NCBI RefSeq assembly: GCF_014360585.1
Contig: NZ_JACIXG010000057.1
Coordinates: forward strand, 1-33,178
DNA: 33,178 bases
Source of the DNA: Nocardioides sp.
Lineage (GTDB): Bacteria > Actinomycetota > Actinomycetes > Propionibacteriales > Nocardioidaceae
Direction of reading: 5' to 3'
Position numbers and translations under genes: made by a program
Shown here: positions 20,532 to 29,197 of the stretch, piece after piece
How the letters are laid out: every line of letters begins with the position of its first letter
Position numbering within the stretch: position 1 is the first letter of the stretch
Notes under the pieces: model-generated
Told to the model about the DNA's origin: nothing
What the model saw: the letters and a program-made list of their open reading frames with translations, nothing else
Databases searched by the model: none

Positions 20532-21710
20532 GTGACGACGACTCCATCAGATGTGACCCAGCCCGTACCTCCCGACTCGCCCCGCGCGCGATCCGCAGCA
20601 CCAGTGGTGGCGCTCGCCGCCGGTATCGCGATCCTGGTCTCGAGCGAGTTCCTGCCCGCGGGAGTCCTGCCCACGATGGCGCGGGACCTCGGCATCAGCG
20701 AAGGGACCGCGGGCCTCGCGGTGGCCGCGACCGCCATCGCCGGGGCGTTGACCGCACCGACCATCGCCATGGTCCTGCCGGGGATGGACCGACGTACGCT
20801 GCTGGTCGGCCTGCTGGTCGCCGCGGCGGTCGCCAACCTGGCGGTCGCGGTGGCCCCCGGCTTCGTCGTCCTGCTCCTCGGCCGTCTGGTGCTCGGGGCG
20901 GCGATCGCCGGCTACTGGTCCTTCGCCTTCGCTGTGGGGACGTACGCCTCGCCCGGTCGAGACCACGTGATCTCGACGTCGATCGCCCTGGGAGTCACGG
21001 TCGCCACCATCGTCGGTCTGCCGCTGGGCTCGCTGCTCGCCGACGGGCCCGGCTGGCGCTGGGGGTTCGCCGCAGCGGCGGTGCTGAGCCTGGTCGCCGC
21101 TGCGGCGCTGGCCCGAGCCCTGCCTCCGGTGCCCGCCCACCCGGGGGCCGGCCTGAGCATGATGCGTCAGGCCCTCCGCAACCCGCGGCTGGTCGCCGGG
21201 GTGGCACTGGTGGTGGTCGTGGTGCTCGGCAACTTCGTGGCGTACCCGTTCATCCGGATCGCGATCGCGGACACCTCGCCCGGCAACGGCATGTGGATGC
21301 TGGCGCTGTGGGGTCTCGGCGGGCTCTTCGGCAACCTCGCGGCCGGCAGGTTCTCCGACCGGCTGCGCCTCGTCGTCACCGCCGCGCCGATCCTCCTCGC
21401 CGGCGGGCTGGTGCTGACCCTGCTCGCCGAGAGCACACCGGCCATGGCGCTGGCGATGGTCGTGTGGGGCTTCGGGATGAACATGGTGCCGGTGGCCACG
21501 CAGCTGTGGGTCACCCGCGTCGAGCGCGAACGCACCGAGTCGGCGCTGGCGCTCCAGGTCACCGCTTTCCAGGTGGCGATCACCCTCGGGGCGGCGCTAG
21601 GAGGCGCGGTCCTCGACCAGTACGGCGTCGGGCGAGTGCTCCTCATCGGCGCTGTCGCCGCTGCCGTCGCCGCGGCGGGCTTCGGCGCGCTCCGGGTCCC
21701 GCGCGGCTGA
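20532..21710 (+). CDS. MFS transporter, DHA1-like efflux
   Basis: A 392-residue major-facilitator permease with about 12 hydrophobic helices, resembling AraJ/YdhP-type drug or sugar efflux proteins. The first helix and loop read LVSSEFLPAGVLPTMARDLG and the motif-A-like loop between helices 2 and 3 reads VLPGMDRRTLLVG. The polar N-terminal tail begins at GTG 20532. The last 114 bp overlap the 3' end of the convergent AraC-type regulator, which probably controls it. The exported substrate is unknown. Confidence 0.85.
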   Translation: MTTTPSDVTQPVPPDSPRARSAAPVVALAAGIAILVSSEFLPAGVLPTMARDLGISEGTAGLAVAATAIAGALTAPTIAMVLPGMDRRTLLVGLLVAAAVANLAVAVAPGFVVLLLGRLVLGAAIAGYWSFAFAVGTYASPGRDHVISTSIALGVTVATIVGLPLGSLLADGPGWRWGFAAAAVLSLVAAAALARALPPVPAHPGAGLSMMRQALRNPRLVAGVALVVVVVLGNFVAYPFIRIAIADTSPGNGMWMLALWGLGGLFGNLAAGRFSDRLRLVVTAAPILLAGGLVLTLLAESTPAMALAMVVWGFGMNMVPVATQLWVTRVERERTESALALQVTAFQVAITLGAALGGAVLDQYGVGRVLLIGAVAAAVAAAGFGALRVPRG

Positions 21711-22487
21711 CGGGTCCTCACGCCACGCCTGCGGTCCGATCCCGTGGGTGGCGGTGAAGGCCCGGCTGAACGCCGCGCCCGACCCGTAGCCGACGGCGTA
21801 CGCCACCTGCCCGACCGGACGGTCACCGCCGGCCAGCAGGTGGCGGGCCGCGCGCATCCTGACATCCCGCAGAGCCTCGCTGGGGCTCTGCCCCAGGCTG
21901 CGCCGGAACCGCTCCCCCAACGCCGACCTGGACAGGTGCACCGACTCCGCCATCGCCTCGACCGACCAGGTCCGCGCCGGATCCGTGACCAGCGCGTTCA
22001 TCACCTGTGCCACAGCTGGATCCAGGACAGGCGCAGGGCCGTCGGTCCCGCGGCCGGTGTCCTCGAGCCAAGAGGCCGTCATCGCCGCACCGAGCAGCGA
22101 CGCGTAGCCGGACGCGAACAGCGCCGTCGGCCGGCACGGGCCGGCCAGTGGGCACCGCCGGACCAGCTCGGCCACCCCGCCGTGACGTCCGACGAAGTCG
22201 CGCACGACCAGCGGGTTGGCCAGCGGGTAGCCCACCTCGACCGCGCGGAGGTCCGCCCGCGAGAGCGCGGCCCCGTCGCGGGTCGAAACCCGGTGCGTGA
22301 CCTGCGCCCCGACCAGGGCCGCATCCCCCGCCCGGAGCAGGTGCGACTGGCCGGCGGCGGTCAGCACGACCGTGCCGTCGTCGACGAGCAGCCAGCTGGC
22401 GAAGCGTACGTCCTCACCGGCGGAGCCAGCGGCCAGCTGCTCCGAGTAGGCGAAGGTCATCTCCCACGACGGGCGGCCCTGGTTCAC
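21597..22487 (-). CDS. AraC-family regulator with cupin-type sensor
   Basis: A 296-residue regulator. The N-terminal half looks like the AraC_binding_6/cupin sensor (SWLLVDDGTVVLTAAGQSHL, ALVGAQVTHRV), and the C-terminal half has the two AraC helix-turn-helix units (about residues 165-262): MAESVHLSRSALGERFRRSL and VAYAVGYGSGAAFSRAF, closing with HGIGPQAWRED. The final 35 or so residues are charged, low in complexity and lie on DNA shared with the end of the MFS gene, so the tail may be non-functional. The start is uncertain: GTG 22487 as given, or ATG 22460. It lies 29 bp downstream of the HAD gene on the same strand. Confidence 0.85.
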   Translation of the reverse strand: MNQGRPSWEMTFAYSEQLAAGSAGEDVRFASWLLVDDGTVVLTAAGQSHLLRAGDAALVGAQVTHRVSTRDGAALSRADLRAVEVGYPLANPLVVRDFVGRHGGVAELVRRCPLAGPCRPTALFASGYASLLGAAMTASWLEDTGRGTDGPAPVLDPAVAQVMNALVTDPARTWSVEAMAESVHLSRSALGERFRRSLGQSPSEALRDVRMRAARHLLAGGDRPVGQVAYAVGYGSGAAFSRAFTATHGIGPQAWREDPSAARDPERAEARRGDGSGDSADEEHSPDAVLVEDRAS

Positions 22488-22516
22488 ATCAGCCCCAGCG
22501 CCCGAGCGCCGACGCG

Positions 22517-23308
22517 CTATTCCCCGCCGTCCAGCATCGGCAGGACGTCGGCGATGGAGCCGACCACCCGGGTCGGCCGGAACGGGAAGGTCTCGACCTG
22601 CTCGGGCTTGGTCGACCCGGTCTCGACGAGGATGGTGCGCAGCCCGGCCTCGAGGCCGCTGATGATGTCGGTGTCCATCCGGTCGCCGATCATCACCGTC
22701 GTCTCGGAGTGGGCCTCGAGCTGGTTGAGGGCACTGCGCATCATCAGCGGGTTCGGCTTGCCGATGAAGTAGGGCGCCCGGTTGGTGGCGGCACTGATCA
22801 GCGCCGCCACGGAGCCGGTGGCCGGCAGCGTGCCCTGAGGGCTCGGCCCGCTCGGGTCGGGGTTCGTCGCGATGAACTGGGCGCCACGCTCGATCAGCCG
22901 GATCGCCCGGGTGATCGACTCGAAGGAGTACGTGCGGGTCTCGCCGAGCACCACGTAGTCCGGGTCGTTCTCCGTCATCACGTAGCCGACCGCGTGCAGC
23001 GCGGTCGTCAGACCGGCCTCACCGACGACATAGGCAGACCCACCCGGGCGCTGGTCGGCGAGAAACTGCGCGGTCGCCATCGCGGAGGTCCAGATCGACT
23101 TCTCCGGGACGTCGAGACCGGAGCGAAGCAGCCGGACCCGGAGGTCTCGCGGGGTGTAGATCGAGTTGTTGGTCAGCACCATGAACGGCACCGACTTCTC
23201 GGTCAGCTTCGCCAGGAACTCGGCCGCACCCGGGATGGGCTCCTCCTCGCGCACCAGGACGCCGTCCATGTCTGTCAGCCAGGTCTTGATGGGGCGCTCG
23301 TCGATCAC
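22517..23308 (-). CDS. HAD-IIA family phosphatase (NagD-like)
   Basis: A 263-residue cytoplasmic haloacid-dehalogenase hydrolase of subfamily IIA, whose members dephosphorylate nucleotides and small sugar phosphates. Motif I is WLTDMDGVLV with Asp13 and Asp15, motif II VLTNNS, motif III lysine in IGKPNP, and motif IV MIGDRMDTDI. The C2-type cap lies between motifs II and III. GTG 23308 is selected because GAGGAT lies 6 nt upstream and the protein then begins a few residues before motif I; the alternative TTG 27 bp upstream is poor. The true substrate is unknown. Confidence 0.88.
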   Translation of the reverse strand: MIDERPIKTWLTDMDGVLVREEEPIPGAAEFLAKLTEKSVPFMVLTNNSIYTPRDLRVRLLRSGLDVPEKSIWTSAMATAQFLADQRPGGSAYVVGEAGLTTALHAVGYVMTENDPDYVVLGETRTYSFESITRAIRLIERGAQFIATNPDPSGPSPQGTLPATGSVAALISAATNRAPYFIGKPNPLMMRSALNQLEAHSETTVMIGDRMDTDIISGLEAGLRTILVETGSTKPEQVETFPFRPTRVVGSIADVLPMLDGGE

Positions 23309-23314
23309 GGGGCC

Positions 23315-23320
23315 ATCCTC
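23315..23320 (-). promoter_or_regulatory. -10-like box for leaderless HAD gene
   Basis: GAGGAT on the minus strand ends 6 nt before GTG 23308, with the conserved A and T of TANNNT. Confidence 0.4.
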
Positions 23321-23524
23321 CCCGATCGCAGCCAAACCACCAACCGTTGTCGCCGACTCCCGCGCTCACCGTCTTCAGCAGGGGCAGTGATCTGCACCAC
23401 CACTACTTTCCTCACCCGTCAATAGTCCTTTCAGCCACCCCGGGAATGGTCTTCGGCCGGATGCCCCTGCCTTCCGATCAGCGAAGACTGACGACGTCCC
23501 AGCACCCATCCTCGGGAGAAGGAA

Positions 23525-25069
23525 ATGAAACGCGTCTCGATACTCACCGTCGCCGTCGTCTCGCTGGCGGCCATACTGGCCCCAGGGGTCTCGCTGGCAG
23601 GTCCAGCCGCGGCACAGGCACAGGCACCGACACAGCCACCGGACACCATCAAGTGGGCCAAGTGCCCCGCCGAGATCTCTCCGGTGCCGATCCCGGCAGG
23701 GATGCAGTGCGGGACCCTGAAGGTCCCGCTGGACTACAGCAAACCCGACGGGCGGAAGATCGACATCGCGGTCTCACGGCTGGCGAGCACGAAGCCCGGC
23801 AAGCGGCGCGGCATCCTGGTGACCAACCCCGGCGGCCCCTCCGCGGGCGAGGGCTACCCGGCGATGCTCGTCGCGACCGGCCTCCCGCAGAGCGTCATGG
23901 ACAGCTACGACGTGATCGGCTTCGACCCGCGCGGGATCGGCCGCAGCACGCCGGTGACCTGCGACCTCACCCCGGAACAGCAGCTCACCGGCAACATCCC
24001 GCCGTACGCCCTCGACGCCGCCGACGTCACCGAGCGAGCCGCCCAGAGCAAGCAGATCGCCCAGCAGTGCGAGACGTCCAAGACATCCTGGATGCTGCCG
24101 CACGTCAGCCCGGCCAACACCGCACGTGACATGGACCGGCTCCGGGCCGCGCTGGGCGAGTCGAAGCTGTCGTACGCCGGCGCCTCCTGGGGCACCCACC
24201 TGGGCGCGGTCTACACCACCCTGTTCCCCCGGCGCGGCGACCGAATCGTGCTCGACAGCAACATGGGCCCCGGAGGTTGGGACTACGCGAGCGACCGGCT
24301 GTGGTCGCAGGGCGTCGAGGACACCTTCCCGGCCTTCGCGAAGTTCGCCGCGGCGAACCACCGCGAGTACGGCCTGGGCAAGACGCCGGCGCAGGTGCGG
24401 GCGAAGCACTTCGAGCTCGCCGAGCGGCTGGAGAAGAAGCCGATCCCGACGCCGGACGGCCCCTTCGACCACGTCGCGTTCCGGCTGATCAGCTTCGCTC
24501 TGCTGTACGGCCCCACCCAGCTGCCGCTGCTGGCAGACATCTGGCAGGCCGTCGATGCCAACCAGCCGCCGCCACCGCTGCCCGGAGGTGACGCCGTGAA
24601 CGACGTGGACAGCCTCATCTCCGGTCGCTACTACATGATCTGCAACGACGCGCACTGGCCGTCGTCGGTTGCGACCTACCAGCGCAACGTAGCCGTCGAC
24701 CGGATCAGGTACCCCATGTTCGGTGCCGCCGGAGCCAACATCACGCCGTGCGCGTACTGGCCGGCTCCCACCGAGCCGCCGGTCCGGATCACCGATCGGG
24801 GTCCTTCCAACGTACTGATGGTGCAGAACCTTCGCGACCCGGCGACACCGCTCGCCGGTGCGCGGAAGATGCGGGCGGCGTTGGGCAAGCGGGCCACCAT
24901 GGTGACCGCCGACCACAGCGGCCACGGCGTCTACCCGGGCGGCAGGAACCGCTGCGCGAACCACGCAGTGACGACCTATCTGACCACGGGCGAACGACCG
25001 TCGCGCGACTACCACTGCTCAGCCGACGCCGCCCCGCGCTCAGCCGTGCCAGGGGCGGCCGACCATTAG
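23525..25069 (+). CDS. Secreted S33-type alpha/beta hydrolase (tripeptidyl aminopeptidase-like)
   Basis: A 514-residue exported hydrolase resembling Streptomyces tripeptidyl aminopeptidases (peptidase family S33, with a TAP-like C-terminal part). A Sec signal covers about residues 1-31 (LAGPAAAQAQA). The oxyanion region is TNPGGPSAGEGYP, the nucleophile Ser221 in AGASWGTHLG, the acid probably the Asp in QNLRDPATPL, and the base the His in TADHSGHGVY. Paired Cys residues near the C-terminus (NRCANH, YHCSAD) suggest a disulfide. The ATG is fixed by GGGAG 6 nt upstream. It likely trims peptides outside the cell, though esterase activity is possible. An inverted repeat GTCTTCG/CGAAGAC (23449-23455, 23482-23488) lies in the leader. 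Confidence 0.85.
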   Translation: MKRVSILTVAVVSLAAILAPGVSLAGPAAAQAQAPTQPPDTIKWAKCPAEISPVPIPAGMQCGTLKVPLDYSKPDGRKIDIAVSRLASTKPGKRRGILVTNPGGPSAGEGYPAMLVATGLPQSVMDSYDVIGFDPRGIGRSTPVTCDLTPEQQLTGNIPPYALDAADVTERAAQSKQIAQQCETSKTSWMLPHVSPANTARDMDRLRAALGESKLSYAGASWGTHLGAVYTTLFPRRGDRIVLDSNMGPGGWDYASDRLWSQGVEDTFPAFAKFAAANHREYGLGKTPAQVRAKHFELAERLEKKPIPTPDGPFDHVAFRLISFALLYGPTQLPLLADIWQAVDANQPPPPLPGGDAVNDVDSLISGRYYMICNDAHWPSSVATYQRNVAVDRIRYPMFGAAGANITPCAYWPAPTEPPVRITDRGPSNVLMVQNLRDPATPLAGARKMRAALGKRATMVTADHSGHGVYPGGRNRCANHAVTTYLTTGERPSRDYHCSADAAPRSAVPGAADH

Positions 25070-25082
25070 ATCGGCCCCCTGG
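25049..25082 (+). terminator. Stem-loop around the stop of the S33 hydrolase gene
   Basis: Arms 25049-25062 and 25071-25082 pair almost completely (CCAGGGG and GGCCGA blocks with a one-base bulge), with the TAG stop at the edge of the loop. No T-run follows. It is a probable terminator or 3'-stabilising hairpin. Confidence 0.5.
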
Positions 25083-25219
25083 ACCTGACGCTGCCCCGGG
25101 GGCGGCGGGGGAATATGCCTAGCCGTCGCGGCACCGTTCGCGACATGACGGTCCGGGTTCATCCAGCCGCACGAGAGTCACGGCGGGGCCGGTCACCGGG
25201 ACCGGTCCAGTCACCCCCC

Positions 25220-25224
25220 AGGAG
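25220..25224 (+). promoter_or_regulatory. Shine-Dalgarno of the phosphoesterase gene
   Basis: AGGAG lies 6 nt before GTG 25231 and fixes the start of the signal peptide. Confidence 0.65.
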
Positions 25225-25230
25225 TCTCCC

Positions 25231-27063
25231 GTGACGTCCACACCCCCATATACCGGACGGGCCGTCCGGCTCGTAGCGCTCTCTCTGGCTCTTCCTCTCG
25301 CGGCCGGCGGACTGGCCATCGGTGCCAACACCCCGGCGTACGCCGCTGCGTCGGTCGCCAAGACCGTTGCTCATGACGGTTCGCTCTGGGACCGGACCGC
25401 CTACCGCGGCGGCGTCCAGGTCGTCCCCGGGCCGGACGAGGATCAGGGCACCCTGGACGGCAGCGTCTTCGTCGACACCGACCGCGACTCGGTGCAGGAC
25501 CCGAACGAGCGTGGCGTCGCCGGAGTCACCGTCTCCAACGGCCGCGACGTGACCACGACCGACAAGGACGGCCACTACGAGCTGCCTGCCTACGACAACA
25601 TGACCGCCTTCGTCACCCAGCCCCGCGGCTACCAGGTGCCGGTCGACGAGGACAACGTCGCCCAGTTCCACTACACCCACCTGCCCGAAGGCTCGCCCAC
25701 CCTCAAGTACGGCGGCATCGCCCCGACCGGCCAGCTGCCCGACCAGGTCAACTTCCCGGTCGTGAAGAGCGCACTGACGCAGTCGGCCGCTCAGGGCTGC
25801 GTGATCGGCGCCGACCCACAGACGTACAACGTCAAGGAGGTTGGATACGCCCAGAACGGCGCCTTCGACGATCTCGCCGAGCGGGAGGACTACGCCGGCT
25901 GCGGGGCGCTCTTCGTCGGCGACATCGTGGGCGACGACCTCTCCCTCTTTCCGCGCACACGCGAGCTGACGTCGCTGCTCAACGGTCCGGCTCGCTTCCT
26001 GCCGGGCAACCATGACCTCGACTTCGACACGCCGAACCGCGCGCACAGCTTCGACACCTTCCGCGCGAAGCTCGGCCCGACGTACTTCTCCTACGACGTC
26101 GGCAACGCCCACATCGTGGCGCTCAGCTCGATCGACTACCCGATCAACCCGCCGCCGTCCCGCTCCTACGGCTACAGCCTCGACGCCACCCAGCTGGAGT
26201 GGCTGCGGCGCGACATCGCCGCGGTGCCGAAGAACAAGGTGATCGTCGTCGGGTCGCACAGCCCGCTGCTGGAGTACTGGTACAGCCCGTCACACCGCAC
26301 CAAACAGCTCGACGAGATCTACGAGATCCTCGAGGGACGCGAGGTCGTCGCCGTCTCCGGCCACACCCACATGTCGGAGAACCTCCGCAAGGGCGACTTC
26401 GTCGCAGGCTGGGCCGACGTGCTCGACCCCGCCGAAGGTCTGCCGTTCACCCACCTCACCGTGGGCGCGATGTCGGGTCATTGGTACGCCGGTCGTGTGC
26501 TCGAGGACGGCTACCCGACCGCCATCATGCGCGACGGCACCCCGCCGGGGGTCCTCACCCTCGACATCCGCGGCCGCAAGGTGACCGAGCGGTACGCCGT
26601 CCGCGGCACCGACGGCAGCGACCAGATGGCTCTCGGTCTCAACACCCCTCGCTACCGCACCTGGTTCGAGGCCAACAGGCGCAACGTCGGGAAGGCCCCG
26701 GTCTTCGCCGACCCGACGGTCGTGAACCGCGACGAGCTCGGCTCCACCTGGCTGACCACCAACTTCTGGATGGGCTCGACCGGCTCGAGCGTCGAGGTCT
26801 CTCTCGACGGCCGACCGGCGGTCGAGGCCGAGCGCACCCAGCCGATGAAGGGCGAGCCGATCCGCAGCGGCGCTGAGTGGTCGGACCCGGCCGCCAACCA
26901 GGAGACACTTCCTCACGGCGGCGGTCTGGTGGACCACCTGATGCACCTGTGGCGCCTCCCGCTGACCGCCGATCTCGCGGCCGGTGAGCACGTCGCCACC
27001 GTCACCGCGACCGACGTGCACGGCCGTCGTCACACCGAGGAGCTGCGCTTCACGGTGCGGTGA
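25231..27063 (+). CDS. Secreted calcineurin-like phosphoesterase
   Basis: A 610-residue exported metallophosphoesterase. A signal peptide (about 1-39, ending AYAAA) is followed by a SdrD-B-like/MetallophosN beta domain with FVDTDRDSVQDPNERGVAGV, then the catalytic domain and a MetallophosC-like C-terminal domain. Metal-binding motifs: Asp195 in GADPQ (this family has Gln where most have His), GDIVGDD with Asp231, GNHD at 259-262, SHSPL with His343, and SGHTH at 376-380. The sequence DTDRDSVQDPNE looks like a calcium loop. It probably removes phosphate from an extracellular or wall-linked substrate. It lies downstream of the S33 gene, separated by a hairpin and its own ribosome site, so it is likely transcribed apart. 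A nested hairpin follows the stop. Confidence 0.88.
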   Translation: MTSTPPYTGRAVRLVALSLALPLAAGGLAIGANTPAYAAASVAKTVAHDGSLWDRTAYRGGVQVVPGPDEDQGTLDGSVFVDTDRDSVQDPNERGVAGVTVSNGRDVTTTDKDGHYELPAYDNMTAFVTQPRGYQVPVDEDNVAQFHYTHLPEGSPTLKYGGIAPTGQLPDQVNFPVVKSALTQSAAQGCVIGADPQTYNVKEVGYAQNGAFDDLAEREDYAGCGALFVGDIVGDDLSLFPRTRELTSLLNGPARFLPGNHDLDFDTPNRAHSFDTFRAKLGPTYFSYDVGNAHIVALSSIDYPINPPPSRSYGYSLDATQLEWLRRDIAAVPKNKVIVVGSHSPLLEYWYSPSHRTKQLDEIYEILEGREVVAVSGHTHMSENLRKGDFVAGWADVLDPAEGLPFTHLTVGAMSGHWYAGRVLEDGYPTAIMRDGTPPGVLTLDIRGRKVTERYAVRGTDGSDQMALGLNTPRYRTWFEANRRNVGKAPVFADPTVVNRDELGSTWLTTNFWMGSTGSSVEVSLDGRPAVEAERTQPMKGEPIRSGAEWSDPAANQETLPHGGGLVDHLMHLWRLPLTADLAAGEHVATVTATDVHGRRHTEELRFTVR

Positions 27064-27083
27064 CCCCGTCAGCATCTGCAGCG

Positions 27084-27124
27084 AGCGGCGGCGCTTCGCG
27101 GGCCCACCCCCGCGGGGCGCCGCT
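27084..27124. terminator. Nested hairpin between convergent genes
   Basis: Outer arms AGCGGCG (27084-27090) with CGCCGCT (27118-27124) and inner arms CGCGGG (27097-27102) with CCCGCG (27109-27114) form a long GC-rich hairpin in the gap between the phosphoesterase and the convergent gene at 27148. It should act in both directions. Confidence 0.6.
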
Positions 27125-27147
27125 GCTTCCCGGGGCCGCCGGCACTC

Positions 27148-27534
27148 TCACCCGTCCAGGCGCGTGTCGCCCTCGGCGCGGGGCGGGACGTGGGCGAGGG
27201 CGGTCTGGACCAGCGTGACCCGGGTCTTGACCACGACGGCACGGCGCAGCCTGCCGATGCCGTCGCCGAGCTGCCGCTCGACGGACTCGCGGATCTCCTG
27301 CTCGGGGAAGGTCGGGCGACCGCCGACCGGCACGTCGACGTCGGGGAGGTCGGTGAGCACGGGGAAGATCTGGGTGCCGATCCCGTCCAGCAGCTTGAAG
27401 CGCTTGAAGCGGTCCATCTCGTCCCAGGTCTGGTCGATGTCCGCTCCACGCTTGCGTCCGCGCCTGCTGGACGCCAGCACCGTCTTCGCCACCCCCGTCA
27501 GGGCCACGGTGAGCTCGTGCTCGGTAAGTCGCAT
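27148..27534 (-). CDS. Conserved-looking protein of unknown function
   Basis: A 128-residue soluble, probably helical protein with a basic N-terminal third (ASSRRGRKRGADIDQTW) and an acidic middle (LPDVDVPVGG). No catalytic motif or known domain is recognised. ATG 27534 is chosen because the region before it (TGCTATCCCTC) is identical to that before the APC permease start, with CATGCT as a possible -10 box 7 nt upstream; the long frame further upstream is non-coding. GC-biased codons support a real gene. It is convergent with the phosphoesterase and divergent from a membrane protein. Confidence 0.6.
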   Translation of the reverse strand: MRLTEHELTVALTGVAKTVLASSRRGRKRGADIDQTWDEMDRFKRFKLLDGIGTQIFPVLTDLPDVDVPVGGRPTFPEQEIRESVERQLGDGIGRLRRAVVVKTRVTLVQTALAHVPPRAEGDTRLDG

Positions 27535-27664
27535 GAGGGATAGCATGCCTCGAACGGCCCCGGACTTCGCTGCTGGGCAGATCACCGATCGATAACATCG
27601 ACGACGCCGCGGCCGGAAGGCCTCTGCAGAAGCAACCATGATGGTTTCCGATCGCCCGCCCCAC

Positions 27665-27669
27665 GGAGG
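27665..27669 (+). promoter_or_regulatory. Shine-Dalgarno of the membrane protein gene
   Basis: GGAGG lies 7 nt before ATG 27677. The leader upstream also holds two small palindromes, TCGAT-AAC-ATCGA (27589-27601) and AACCAT-G-ATGGTT (27634-27646), which could be operator sites. Confidence 0.6.
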
Positions 27670-27676
27670 TTGACCG

Positions 27677-28990
27677 ATGCCCGCCCTGACGAGGACGCGA
27701 GTCGCCGGGGTGGTGCTGACCGCGGTCGTGGCGGGTGCCGCGGCAACATGGACCACACTTCGCGTACGCCGCGAGGTCAATGCGCCCGAAGTCCCCGCCC
27801 CAGCCGAGCGACACCATGCGGAACAGCCCAGCGTCAGCGCAGCGACCGGGCATCAGCTGCGACCACCCATCAGCGACGTCCTACGCATCCTGTTGGGCTG
27901 CGCCGTCTCCGCCGCGGGTATCCGATTCCTCTATGAGATGTGGTGGAGTCCGGGCCCTCTTGGGTTCACCAGCTCCCACTCGCTTCTCGATATAGCCCGA
28001 GCCAGCTGGACCCCGTCATCGCCCGTCAACACGTCCACGATCATGACCCTCGTTGGGATTCAGCTCGGCACGGCTTCCGCTCTGTTCATCGCCACCGCAT
28101 TCGCTGCCACAACCAACGCTGAGCCTCCGCTGATGGAGGTTCGACGAGTCGCCACGCAGCGGCTTGCCCTGGCCGTCGCTGTAACCGGCGGGACTGCTTT
28201 CCTGCTGTTGATCCCGGACGCCGTCGCGAGCAAGGCGCCCGTAGCGATGGTGTGCCTGTGTCTGTTCACGGTCGGCGTCAACGTGGCCATGGCCGCAATC
28301 AACGGCCCGCGCGCAACCGACCACGAGCGCTGGGCGACAGATGCTGCCACGACGCTCACACTGATCACGGCGGATATCCAGGGGATCGAACCGGGCAGCA
28401 CCGATAAGCCATCGGCAGGTCTCGCAGGTCGACAACCTCAAGGGTCAGTAGGTCTCAGCACCACACGCAGCCCGAGCGATCTTCAGCTGCTCATGAGGAT
28501 GATCAGGGGGATTCGCTGGCCGGCGATCATGCTCACATTCGTTCTCCTGGGAGTCATCTCGGCAGCTCTCGGCTACGGCGTGAACGTCGTGGCAGGGGTG
28601 GTGTTCATGGCCGTGAACACCCTCGCTCACCTGCTGACTGTCATGACGACAGTCATAACACTGAGTACGCCACGGCGGCCCCGTATCGATCAACGCTCTG
28701 CAACCAGGTTCCTCCTGCAGGCCACCGACGTCGCCGTATGCCTGTCCATCCCTGTCGTCCTGGTCCTGACTGTCTTCTTCGTCGTCGCAGCCGAGGCAAC
28801 CACAAACCTGGAGGTCATCTACGCTCTGGCGGGCTCGGCACTGGAGCTCACCCTGATCGTCATGGTGTTCCTCGTCATCACACGCAATCCCTCATGGAAG
28901 CTCGGCGGGTTGCAGCGACTGGAGCGGCAGGTCCGACAACAAGAACAGTGGAATCGCGAACATGCCGCGCTGTGGAACCGCCAGGCATAG
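27677..28990 (+). CDS. Multi-pass membrane protein of unknown function
   Basis: A 437-residue protein with about nine hydrophobic segments, near residues 7-27, 67-88, 120-142, 162-180, 187-207, 283-305, 308-330, 352-374 and 382-402. A soluble loop of about 75 residues lies between segments five and six, and the C-terminus is a charged, Gln-rich helix (LERQVRQQEQWNREHAALW) likely to form a coiled coil. I recognise no family. Base composition by eye is less GC-rich at third positions than in the neighbours, with more CTC/ATC/ACA variety, which may mean later acquisition. It has a good ribosome site and no obvious partner gene. Confidence 0.65.
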   Translation: MPALTRTRVAGVVLTAVVAGAAATWTTLRVRREVNAPEVPAPAERHHAEQPSVSAATGHQLRPPISDVLRILLGCAVSAAGIRFLYEMWWSPGPLGFTSSHSLLDIARASWTPSSPVNTSTIMTLVGIQLGTASALFIATAFAATTNAEPPLMEVRRVATQRLALAVAVTGGTAFLLLIPDAVASKAPVAMVCLCLFTVGVNVAMAAINGPRATDHERWATDAATTLTLITADIQGIEPGSTDKPSAGLAGRQPQGSVGLSTTRSPSDLQLLMRMIRGIRWPAIMLTFVLLGVISAALGYGVNVVAGVVFMAVNTLAHLLTVMTTVITLSTPRRPRIDQRSATRFLLQATDVAVCLSIPVVLVLTVFFVVAAEATTNLEVIYALAGSALELTLIVMVFLVITRNPSWKLGGLQRLERQVRQQEQWNREHAALWNRQA

Positions 28991-29046
28991 CGTCCATGAT
29001 CGAGGGCCACTGCTCCCACCCGCAGAACAGGAACAGCGACCGAGCG

Positions 29047-29100
29047 TCAGGCGAGCAGGGCGTTGCAGGCTGCTGAGGTCTCGTTCGTCATGGTCGTCAT
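29047..29100 (-). CDS. Possible 17-residue peptide
   Basis: A tiny frame, MTTMTNETSAACNALLA, with an excellent GGAGGG 6 nt before its ATG (29107-29112). It lies in the 245-bp gap between the membrane protein and the SDR gene. No family is recognised. It may be a real small gene, the remains of a longer one, or chance. Confidence 0.22.
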   Translation of the reverse strand: MTTMTNETSAACNALLA

Positions 29101-29116
29101 TGCGTGCCCTCCATCT

Positions 29117-29139
29117 CCGCCACCCACCGTGGGTGGCGG
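29117..29139. repeat. 23-bp palindrome in intergenic region
   Basis: CCGCCACCCAC, a single central C, then its exact complement. It can fold as a hairpin in either transcript. It may end the membrane protein transcript from the left or lie in the leader of the 17-residue frame. No T-run follows. Confidence 0.55.
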
Positions 29140-29197
29140 CTCCAGACTCGCGCTCCGAGGCACCCAGACGTCAGATCTGTCTGTCCGGGCCCGACCG

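Noticed and set aside
22595..22640. Second copy of the GTCTCGAC repeat
   Set aside because: The matches lie in normal HAD coding sequence (VETGSTKPEQVETF) that fits the family alignment, with no bounding inverted repeat.
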